From an uncultured bacterium (lineage in GTDB: Bacteria > Verrucomicrobiota > Kiritimatiellia > CAIKKV01), in assembly GCA_903828035.1 (NCBI GenBank), contig CAIKKV010000689.1:1-12827 (forward strand): a stretch of DNA of 12,827 nt, given 5' to 3'. Of this stretch, positions 7,120 through 12,827 are shown piece after piece; within the stretch, counting starts at the first letter, position 1, and each line of letters starts with the position of its first letter. Under the pieces are notes generated by a model. That model saw only the letters and a list, made by a program, of their open reading frames with translations. It did not search any database and had not been told where the DNA came from. The translations under genes were made by a program, and so were the position numbers.

Positions 7120-7752
7120 TTATTTCACGAGGTCGAACTTCGAGCGCGGCGCGGCGCACACCGGACAGACCTGGGTTTTCATGCCCATCGTGGTGTATCC
7201 GCACACGCCGCAAACGAGGAACTCCTTGCCTTCGGCTTTCCAGCCCTCGAGGTTCTCCGAGGCCATCTTGAACATCTTGGCGTGCTCGGCTTCGGCGGCC
7301 ATGGCTCCCTTGAACGCATAGAGCGCGGCCGTGTTCTTGTCCGTTGCCGCCTGCTTGACGAATGCCGGGTACATCGACTGGGCCTCATCGACTTCGCCCT
7401 TGAGCGCGGTCTCGAGGTTTTCCTTCGTCGTCTTCACCACGGGCGTCTCCACGGCGGCCGCGGGCGTGGCGCCCAGCTTTTCGAGCGCAAGGCCCGCCTT
7501 TTTCATGTGGATGCCCTCGGACTTTGCCGCGGCCGTGAACAGGGCCGCCACGGAGAGGTAGCCCTCTTCCTTGGCTTTCGCGGCGAAGGCCTCGTAGCGG
7601 GCCTTGGCGTTGGATTCCCCGGTGTAGGAGGCTTGCAGGTTCTCCTGCGTGGTTTTGGCGGCTTCTTTTTCAGCCGCGTTCAACAGGCCGGCCGGGCCCA
7701 GGATTGTCAGTGCCAGGACGCCCAGGATTCCCGCTTTCGCATACCGTCTCAT
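7120..7752 (-). CDS. Rubrerythrin with an N-terminal signal peptide
   Basis: This 210-residue protein begins with a signal-like segment: basic MRRYAK, a hydrophobic core at 8-24 and likely cleavage after A26 or A27. The mature part is a complete rubrerythrin. Its di-iron four-helix domain has ligand candidates E46, E79, H82, E120, E123, E154 and H157, which match the known Desulfovibrio rubrerythrin ligands with a constant offset of 26-27, about the length of the signal peptide. A C-terminal rubredoxin-like site follows: CGVC at 181-184 and CPVC at 196-199. Rubrerythrins reduce hydrogen peroxide in anaerobes and are normally cytosolic, so export is notable. The adjacent RR could be a degenerate Tat signal, but it is not a clear Tat consensus. 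AAGGAG stands 6 bases before the ATG. It leads a two-gene operon with the membrane flavocytochrome, a plausible electron donor. Confidence 0.92.
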   Translation of the reverse strand: MRRYAKAGILGVLALTILGPAGLLNAAEKEAAKTTQENLQASYTGESNAKARYEAFAAKAKEEGYLSVAALFTAAAKSEGIHMKKAGLALEKLGATPAAAVETPVVKTTKENLETALKGEVDEAQSMYPAFVKQAATDKNTAALYAFKGAMAAEAEHAKMFKMASENLEGWKAEGKEFLVCGVCGYTTMGMKTQVCPVCAAPRSKFDLVK

Positions 7753-7796
7753 GATGGTCTCCTTTTATTGCCGCCCATGCGGTGGTTTTTACAAGC

Positions 7797-7816
7797 GACG
7801 GGAGTGGTGCCCCGTC
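7797..7816. promoter_or_regulatory. Dyad GACGGG-N8-CCCGTC, candidate operator
   Basis: GACGGG (7797-7802) and CCCGTC (7811-7816) form a perfect 6-base inverted repeat around an 8-base centre, and CAAGCG occurs just outside both arms (7792-7797 and 7816-7821). On the minus strand it lies inside the 19-base spacer between TTGACG and TGTAAA. Dyads within over-long spacers are characteristic of promoters controlled by MerR-family activators such as SoxR. It could also act simply as a hairpin in the leader of a transcript started further upstream. Confidence 0.4.
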
Positions 7817-7925
7817 AAGCGGTACTCTAGTCCTTCTCCGGGCTTATGGGCACCTTATTTTAGCCTTCGTTTTTGCTGCGTTTAATCTTGAAAAGCGATG
7901 CCGCTCGGGGGAAGATAAAGGGCTC

Positions 7926-7931
7926 AGGAGG
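7926..7931 (+). promoter_or_regulatory. Shine-Dalgarno site that fixes the aroA start
   Basis: AGGAGG stands 4 bases before ATG 7936. The frame is open further upstream to an ATG at 7873, but that site has no ribosome binding site, and its extra 21 residues precede the point where EPSP synthases normally begin. The 7936 start is therefore preferred. Confidence 0.8.
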
Positions 7932-7935
7932 CTGC

Positions 7936-9261
7936 ATGAAGGTGACGGTTATGCCAGGGCGGATATTGAGCGGGACGTGCGCCCTGCCGGGCGACAAGTC
8001 CATCTCGCATCGGGCCATCCTGTTTGCCGCCATGGCCGAGGGGACGAGCGTCATCAACCATGCGCTGATCTCCGGGGTCACCCTGCCGCTGCTGAACGCC
8101 ATCCGCGCGTGCGGCGTGCCCTGGAAGCGGGAGGGCGACCGCCTGACCCTCGATAGCCCTGGCCTCCGCTTCTGGCAGCCCCCCGAGGAGCCGGTCGACT
8201 GCGGCAATTCCGCCACCACGCTCCGCCTGCTCGCGGGCGCGCTCTCCGCGGCCGGGGCGGCCGCCGTCCTGGACGGATCGGAGGGCTTGCGCAAGAGGCC
8301 CATGGATCGCCTGCTCGAGCCGCTTCGCCTGATGGGCGTGCCGATTCACGGCTCCGAGGGCGGCCGCGCGCCCCTGACGCTGAAGGGCCATCCCTCCGAG
8401 GTGCGGCTGTTGAACCCCGTCATCCATCTTCCCGTGGCCAGCGCCCAGGTCAAGACGGCTGTTCTTCTCGCGGGCTTTGCGGCCGAAGGACCGCTCGAGG
8501 TGCATGAGCCCACCCTGTCGCGGAACCACACCGAGCGGATGCTGCGCGGCCTGGGCGTCGAGCTGACAACGGTTGTCCACGCGAGCGGCGAAGCCGTCCA
8601 TCGCCTGACTCCCCCCAAGGGACATCTGCCCCCCCTGCGGCTGACCGTGCCTGGCGACATGTCCTCGGCGGCTTTCCTGATCGTCGCCGCCCTGGTGACT
8701 CCCGGCTCCTCCCTTTCCTTGCCGGGCGTGGGGCTGAACCCCGGCCGCATCGGTCTGCTGGAGGCCCTCCAGGAAATGGGCGGCGCCATCCGCGTTGAGA
8801 ACGAGCGGGAAGTCTGTGGCGAGCCTGTGGGCGACCTGGGCGTTCGCTATTCGGCGTTGCAAGGCATCCGGGTCAACGGCGAACGGGTCATGCGGATGAT
8901 CGATGAGTTTCCCGTCTTCGCCGTGGCCGCCGCCTATGCGTCCGGCCGCACCGAGGTGCGCGAGGCGAAGGAGCTGCGGCATAAGGAGAGCGATCGCATC
9001 GCCGTCCTGGGCGGCGAGCTCCGCCGGCTGGGCGTCGCCATGACCGACCTGGAGGACGGCTTCGCCATTGAGGGCGGCCGGCCGGTCCTGGGCGGCTCCG
9101 TGAAGGCGCGGGGCGATCACCGGCTGGCCATGAGCCTGGCGGTGGCGGGCCTGGCTTCCGCCGGCCCGGTTGAGATCGAGGGGGCCGAGATGGTGGCCGA
9201 GTCGTTCCCCGGCTTTTTCGAGGTGCTGGCCCAGCTGGGCGCCCGGGTCGTGACGACATGA
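7936..9261 (+). CDS. aroA: 3-phosphoshikimate 1-carboxyvinyltransferase (EPSP synthase), class II type
   Basis: AroA joins shikimate-3-phosphate and phosphoenolpyruvate to give EPSP, the sixth step of the shikimate pathway, in the cytosol. The 441-residue length is normal. Motifs are PGDKSISHR (18-26), CGNSATTLR (89-97), RPMDR (121-125), SAQVKTAVLLAG (169-180), MIDEFP (321-326), KESDR (350-354) and DHRLAMS (394-400). RPMxR and SAQVK are typical of class II enzymes. A93 occupies the position of E. coli G96 and CP4 A100, where alanine is associated with glyphosate insensitivity. D323, K350/E351 and the DHR triad fit the active site. The start is fixed by AGGAGG at 7926-7931. It is the first visible gene of the aro operon, and its TGA overlaps the aroE ATG by four bases (9258-9261), so translation is probably coupled. 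Confidence 0.96.
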   Translation: MKVTVMPGRILSGTCALPGDKSISHRAILFAAMAEGTSVINHALISGVTLPLLNAIRACGVPWKREGDRLTLDSPGLRFWQPPEEPVDCGNSATTLRLLAGALSAAGAAAVLDGSEGLRKRPMDRLLEPLRLMGVPIHGSEGGRAPLTLKGHPSEVRLLNPVIHLPVASAQVKTAVLLAGFAAEGPLEVHEPTLSRNHTERMLRGLGVELTTVVHASGEAVHRLTPPKGHLPPLRLTVPGDMSSAAFLIVAALVTPGSSLSLPGVGLNPGRIGLLEALQEMGGAIRVENEREVCGEPVGDLGVRYSALQGIRVNGERVMRMIDEFPVFAVAAAYASGRTEVREAKELRHKESDRIAVLGGELRRLGVAMTDLEDGFAIEGGRPVLGGSVKARGDHRLAMSLAVAGLASAGPVEIEGAEMVAESFPGFFEVLAQLGARVVTT

Positions 9262-10151
9262 TGTCCCGGCCGGAGCCACAGGGTGGGGCGGATCGTCAGT
9301 GGAAGCTGGGCCTGACCGGCTGGCCGCTCACCTTCAGCTTATCCCCGCCCATTCACGAAGCGGCGCTGCGCCAGAATGGGTTGCGCGGGGAATACCGCCT
9401 TTTTCCGGTGGAGCCGGGGCCGGCCCTGGCGGCGGGTCTCCAGGCGCTGGTGGAGCGGGTGCGCAGCGGCGACCTGGCGGGGTTGAATGTGACCATCCCG
9501 CACAAGGAGGCGATGCCCCCGCTGCTCGACGGCCTGACGCCGCTGGCGGCCGAGATCGGCGCCGTGAACACGCTTTATCGGGAAGGCTTCCGGGTCCTGG
9601 GTGACAATACCGATGCCGACGGCTTCATGGCCGATCTCCTGCGATGGTCCGGCGAGCTGGGCCGGACCTGGTCGGTCGGCCTGCCCGTGGTGATGCTGGG
9701 CGCCGGGGGCGCCTCGCGCGCCGCCGCCTACGCCATGTGCAGGGCGGGGTGGCAGGTGACGCTGGCGGCCCGCCGCATCGAGCAGGCGGCCGAGCTGGTC
9801 CAGTGGCTGGGCGAGCGGCGCCTGCCGGGCCGGGCCGAGGCCTGCCTGCTTTCTGTGGAAGCGCTGGGGAGCCGGGCGCCGGCGCTGGTGGTGAATACGA
9901 CGCCGCTGGGCATGGGAAGCCAGGCGGGCGAGAGCCCGTGGCCGGCGGGGCTTGATTTTCCTTCTGGCGCCGCGGTGTACGACATGATTTATTATCCGCG
10001 TGAAACCCGGCTGGTCCGGGAGGCGCGGGCGGCCGGGCTGGCCGCGACGGGGGGGCTCGGCATGCTGATCGAGCAGGGGGCGCTGGCCTTTACGCGATGG
10101 ACGGGATGTTCGGTTGAAAGGAAGGACCTATGGCAGGAGTGCGGTTACTGA
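9258..10151 (+). CDS. aroE: Shikimate dehydrogenase (NADPH)
   Basis: AroE reduces 3-dehydroshikimate to shikimate with NADPH. The 297-residue protein contains the shikimate-binding SLSP (27-30), NVTIPHK with catalytic K83 (77-83), NTDADGF with catalytic D119 (117-123), the nucleotide-binding GAGGASRA (148-155), NTTPLGM (213-219) and the C-terminal GMLIEQGALAFTRWTG (268-283). All expected catalytic residues are present, so this is AroE proper and not a divergent quinate/shikimate dehydrogenase-like paralogue. The N-terminal 13 residues before KLGLTG look like a non-conserved leader. No clear ribosome binding site precedes the ATG, which lies in the ATGA overlap with aroA; the ATG at 9261 is an alternative. 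Its 3' end overlaps aroC by 22 bases. Confidence 0.95.
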   Translation: MMSRPEPQGGADRQWKLGLTGWPLTFSLSPPIHEAALRQNGLRGEYRLFPVEPGPALAAGLQALVERVRSGDLAGLNVTIPHKEAMPPLLDGLTPLAAEIGAVNTLYREGFRVLGDNTDADGFMADLLRWSGELGRTWSVGLPVVMLGAGGASRAAAYAMCRAGWQVTLAARRIEQAAELVQWLGERRLPGRAEACLLSVEALGSRAPALVVNTTPLGMGSQAGESPWPAGLDFPSGAAVYDMIYYPRETRLVREARAAGLAATGGLGMLIEQGALAFTRWTGCSVERKDLWQECGY

Positions 10152-11299
10152 CGGCCGGAGAGTCGCATGGTCCCGCCTTGACCGGGATCCTGGACGGCAT
10201 TCCCGCGGGGCTTCCCCTGGATGAAGCCATGCTGAGGCGCGATCTGGCCCGGCGCCAGAAAGGCGCGGGCTCGGGCGCCCGCATGGAGATGGAGACGGAC
10301 ACGGCCCGGATCCTGGCGGGCGTGATGGCCGGCCGGACGACCGGCGCGCCCATTTCCCTGCTGATTGAAAACACGGATCACGCCAACTGGAAGGGGAAGG
10401 CCGTGGCGCCCCTGACCACGCCCCGGCCCGGCCACGCCGACCTGGCGGCCGCGATCAAGTACGGGCATGACGATTTCCGCAAGGCGCTGGAGCGCGCCTC
10501 CGCCCGCGAGACGGCGGTGCGCGTGGCGGCGGGCGCCGTCTGCCGCCAGCTCCTCGCGGAGTTCGGCATCACGGTGGGAGGCTACGTCTCCTCCATCGGC
10601 TCCATCACGGCCACGCTCGACGCCCTGTCTTTAGAGGAGCGGGTGGCCCGGGCGGGCGCTTCGACGGGGTGTCCCGATCCCGTCGCCGCCGCGGCCATGG
10701 AGAACGCCATCACCGCCGTGCAGAAGGTGGGCGAGACGCTCGGCGGGGTGATCGAGGTGGCGGCCTTCGGGGTTCCCCCGGGGCTGGGCTCCTATGCGCA
10801 AGCGGACCGGCGCCTGGACGCCCTGCTGGCGGCCGCCGCCCTGAGCGTGCAGGCGATCAAGGGCGTCGAAATCGGGCCCGCCTTTGAAAACACCCGGATG
10901 GCCGGAACGCAGGTGCACGACCCGATCCGCAAGGAGGGCGACCGGCTGGTCCGCCCCACGAACCGCTGCGGCGGGATCGAGGGCGGCATGAGCAACGGCG
11001 AGACCCTCTGGATCCGGGCGGCGATGAAGCCCATTCCCACCACGCTCAAGCCGCAGCCCTCCGTGGACGCCTTCACGGGCGAACAGGCGCCGATGGTGTA
11101 TGAGCGCTCCGACGTCTGCCCGGTGCCCCGGGCCGTCGTGGTGCTGGAGTCGGTGGTGGCGCTGGCGCTGGCCTCCGCGCTGATGGACAAGATCGGCGGC
11201 GATTCGATCGCCGAGATGAAGCCGCGGTTTGACCGCCTGCCCGCCGCCCAGTTGTCCGCGCTGAAGATGAACGGAAAGCCCCAGGTGTTCTGGCCATGA
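10130..11299 (+). CDS. aroC: Chorismate synthase
   Basis: AroC removes phosphate from EPSP to form chorismate, the last common step to phenylalanine, tyrosine, tryptophan and folate, using reduced FMN. The 389 residues include GESHG (10-14), RRQKGAGSGAR (41-51), RPGHADL (99-105), ERASARETA (121-129), TNRCGGIEGGMSNGE (277-291) and RSDVCPVPRA (326-335), covering the family signatures from end to end. C280 replaces the alanine more often seen after TNR, probably a harmless variant. AAAGGAAGG lies 5 bases before the ATG, within the end of aroE, and the first 22 bases overlap that gene. The TGA overlaps the aroKB ATG in ATGA (11296-11299). No flavin reductase domain is fused, so reduced FMN must come from elsewhere. 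Confidence 0.96.
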   Translation: MAGVRLLTAGESHGPALTGILDGIPAGLPLDEAMLRRDLARRQKGAGSGARMEMETDTARILAGVMAGRTTGAPISLLIENTDHANWKGKAVAPLTTPRPGHADLAAAIKYGHDDFRKALERASARETAVRVAAGAVCRQLLAEFGITVGGYVSSIGSITATLDALSLEERVARAGASTGCPDPVAAAAMENAITAVQKVGETLGGVIEVAAFGVPPGLGSYAQADRRLDALLAAAALSVQAIKGVEIGPAFENTRMAGTQVHDPIRKEGDRLVRPTNRCGGIEGGMSNGETLWIRAAMKPIPTTLKPQPSVDAFTGEQAPMVYERSDVCPVPRAVVVLESVVALALASALMDKIGGDSIAEMKPRFDRLPAAQLSALKMNGKPQVFWP

Positions 11300-12827
11300 C
11301 CGCCTACTTCCTCTATGGGCCGCCGGGAACCGGCAAGAGCACCCTGGGCCGCGCCCTGGCCACGCGGCTGCATCTCCCGTTTGTGGATCTTGATTCCGAA
11401 ATCGAGCGGGCGGCCGGCTGCTCGATCCGGGAACTTTTCAAGCGCGAGGGCGAGCCCGCCTTCCGCGCGAGGGAAGCCGCCCTGCTGAAGACGGCCGCGG
11501 CCCGCGGCGAGAGCGTGATCGCGCTCGGGGGCGGCGCCCTGCTGAGTCCCGAAAACAGGTCCGTAGCCGAAGCCGCGGGGCCCGTGCTGCTGCTCGACGC
11601 GCCCGAGGCCGTGATCCGGAAGCGGATCGGCGCGGGCGGCGCGCGGCCGCTGCTGGAGCCGGGGCCTGACGGCCAGGACCGGCTGGCCGCCCTGCTGCGC
11701 GAGAGGGCCGCCCATTACCGGTCGTTTGCACGGCGGCTCGACGTGTCGTCCGATGACTTGGCCGCCAAGGTGGATCAGGCGGAGGTGGGGCTGGGCGCGT
11801 TTTATGTGGGCGGCATGGGGGGCGGGTATCCCGTCCGCGTCCGCGGGGGCAGCCTGTCGGAGATCGGCGCCTGGTGCCGGACGCTGGGCTGGACCGGCCG
11901 GGTGGCGCTGGTGACCGATGAGCACCTCGCGGGATCGCCGGCGCTCAAGGCGGTGACGGAGTCGCTGGCGAAAGCCGGCGTGACCGTCGTGCCGGTCTGT
12001 CTTCCGGCGGGGGAAGCGGGCAAAACGATCGCGACGGTGCAGCACCTCTGGGGCGCCTTTCTAAAGGGCGGGCTCGAGCGGGGCGATGCGGCGCTGGCGC
12101 TGGGCGGCGGCGTGGTGAGCGACCTGACCGGCTTTGCCGCCGCGACGTACCTGCGCGGAATCCGGTGGGCGGTGATGCCGACGACCTTGCTGGCCATGGT
12201 GGATGCCGGGCTGGGGGGCAAGACGGGCGCGGACCTGCCCGAGGGCAAGAACTTGGTGGGGGCGTTCCATCCCCCGTCGCTGGTGCTGATCGATCCGGAG
12301 GCGCTGGCCACGCTGCCGCCGGACGTCTTCCGGTCCGGACTCGCGGAGGTGGTGAAGCACGGGGTCATCGCCGATCCCGGGCTTTTCGAGCTGTGCGCCG
12401 GCGGATGGGAAGCCTTGTGGCGGGGCGACCGCGAGGCCCTGGTGCGGCGCGCGGTGGCGGTCAAGGTGCGGACCATCGAGGCGGACCCCTTCGAGAAGGG
12501 TGTCCGGGCGTCCCTTAACCTGGGACACACCATCGGCCATGCGGTTGAGCAGGCGATGCACTTCGAGCTTGATCACGGCTCCGCCGTGGCGATCGGGATG
12601 GTGGCCGAGGCGCGGCTGGCCGAGGGGCTGGGGCTGGCGGAGAGCGGACTGGCCGCAAAAATCGAAGCCGTGCTGGAAGGGCTGGGATTGCCGGTGCGGA
12701 TTCCCGAAGGGCTGGACCGGATGGCAATGCAGGAGGCACTGATGCGGGACAAGAAGAAAATCGGAGGCCGCGTGAAGTTCGCGCTACCGGTGCGGATTGG
12801 CGAGGTTCGGGTGGGCGTGGCCGTGGA
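11296..12827 (+). CDS. aroKB: Bifunctional shikimate kinase / 3-dehydroquinate synthase, cut by the window edge
   Basis: One uninterrupted frame of 510 codons, with no stop before the right edge, encodes two enzymes. Residues 1-155 are shikimate kinase: Walker A GPPGTGKST (8-16), DLD (31-33), FRAREA (56-61), the GGG loop (78-80) and the lid RPLL (117-120). After a linker of about 15 residues, residues 170-510 are NAD-dependent 3-dehydroquinate synthase: ALALGGGVVSDLTGF (266-280), MPTTLLAMVDAGLGGKT (294-310), GKN (317-319), AEVVKHG (350-356), NLGHTIGHAVE (408-418) and HGSAVAIGM (427-435). Zinc ligand candidates are E351, H411 and H427. HGS replaces the more usual HGE. About 20 C-terminal residues probably lie beyond the edge. 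The ATG shares ATGA with the aroC stop. A separate aroB start inside the linker (M174) is possible, but nothing requires it. Confidence 0.93.
   Translation, partial: MTAYFLYGPPGTGKSTLGRALATRLHLPFVDLDSEIERAAGCSIRELFKREGEPAFRAREAALLKTAAARGESVIALGGGALLSPENRSVAEAAGPVLLLDAPEAVIRKRIGAGGARPLLEPGPDGQDRLAALLRERAAHYRSFARRLDVSSDDLAAKVDQAEVGLGAFYVGGMGGGYPVRVRGGSLSEIGAWCRTLGWTGRVALVTDEHLAGSPALKAVTESLAKAGVTVVPVCLPAGEAGKTIATVQHLWGAFLKGGLERGDAALALGGGVVSDLTGFAAATYLRGIRWAVMPTTLLAMVDAGLGGKTGADLPEGKNLVGAFHPPSLVLIDPEALATLPPDVFRSGLAEVVKHGVIADPGLFELCAGGWEALWRGDREALVRRAVAVKVRTIEADPFEKGVRASLNLGHTIGHAVEQAMHFELDHGSAVAIGMVAEARLAEGLGLAESGLAAKIEAVLEGLGLPVRIPEGLDRMAMQEALMRDKKKIGGRVKFALPVRIGEVRVGVAV

Larger units (their letters stand above)
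7753..7935. promoter_or_regulatory. Divergent control region between rubrerythrin and the aro operon
   Basis: These 183 bases separate the leftward redox operon from the rightward aro operon and are more AT-rich than the genes. On the minus strand I see two weak promoter candidates. One is TTGACG (7813-7818), 19 bases, TGTAAA (7788-7793), whose start would lie about 28 bases before the rubrerythrin ATG. The other is TTAAAC (7880-7885), 17 bases, TAAAAT (7857-7862). On the plus strand TTTAAT (7881-7886) could be a -10 box for aroA, but no good -35 partner is visible at the right spacing. Confidence 0.5.

Noticed and set aside
7924..9279. Long minus-strand frame opposite aroA, and another at 10792-12045 opposite aroC/aroKB
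   Set aside because: The aro genes have complete catalytic motifs on the plus strand; the antisense products show no family features.
11296..12827. Separate aroK and aroB genes, or a frameshift joining them
   Set aside because: Codon-by-codon reading from 11296 stays in one frame with no stop through both domains, so the fusion is real in this sequence.
1..12827. CRISPR array, prophage or complete insertion sequence
   Set aside because: No regularly spaced repeats, no integrase, transposase or phage structural gene, and coding sequence is nearly continuous.

Overview
The window is GC-rich, densely packed bacterial chromosome with two minus-strand operons, one plus-strand operon and a short gene-free left edge. 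Several minus-strand products look like those common in the Planctomycetota-Verrucomicrobiota-Lentisphaerota-Kiritimatiellota (PVC) superphylum: two distant uroporphyrinogen-decarboxylase-like proteins and a Gfo/Idh/MocA dehydrogenase with a cysteine-rich insert. The rubrerythrin points to an anaerobe or microaerophile, and a signal peptide on it suggests a Gram-negative envelope. No rRNA, tRNA or other phylogenetic marker is present, so the taxonomic placement is only a guess.

Layout: (1) 1-282 is gene-free and carries a 17-base direct repeat and a separated inverted repeat. (2) 283-5685, minus strand, reads from the right as: URO-D-like protein, Gfo/Idh/MocA dehydrogenase, MsbA-type ABC exporter, second URO-D-like protein. 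Gaps are 16 and 9 bases, then a 4-base stop/start overlap, and a promoter with an embedded palindrome lies just upstream at 5710-5738. (3) 5760-7752, minus strand, is a two-gene redox operon: an apparently exported rubrerythrin followed by a six-helix flavocytochrome of the ferric reductase/NADPH oxidase type. (4) 7753-7935 is a divergent control region with a perfect dyad. (5) 7936 to the right edge, plus strand, is an aromatic (shikimate) operon aroA-aroE-aroC-aroKB in which every junction overlaps. The last gene is an in-frame fusion of shikimate kinase and 3-dehydroquinate synthase that runs off the window.

How the genes work together: the aro operon supplies five of the seven shikimate-pathway activities (AroB, AroE, AroK, AroA, AroC). 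DAHP synthase and 3-dehydroquinate dehydratase are not in the window. From recollection, the gene order and the AroKB fusion match the Thermotoga maritima aro cluster. The redox pair suggests a working hypothesis: the membrane flavocytochrome carries NAD(P)H electrons outward across the membrane, and the exported rubrerythrin uses them to reduce peroxide. The URO-D/dehydrogenase/ABC operon has no assignable substrate. Its two URO-D-like members differ from the MtaA/MtbA zinc methyltransferase motif in opposite ways, which makes them a possible functional pair. Nothing in the window proves a wholly new system; the flavocytochrome/exported rubrerythrin pair and the URO-D operon are the best candidates.
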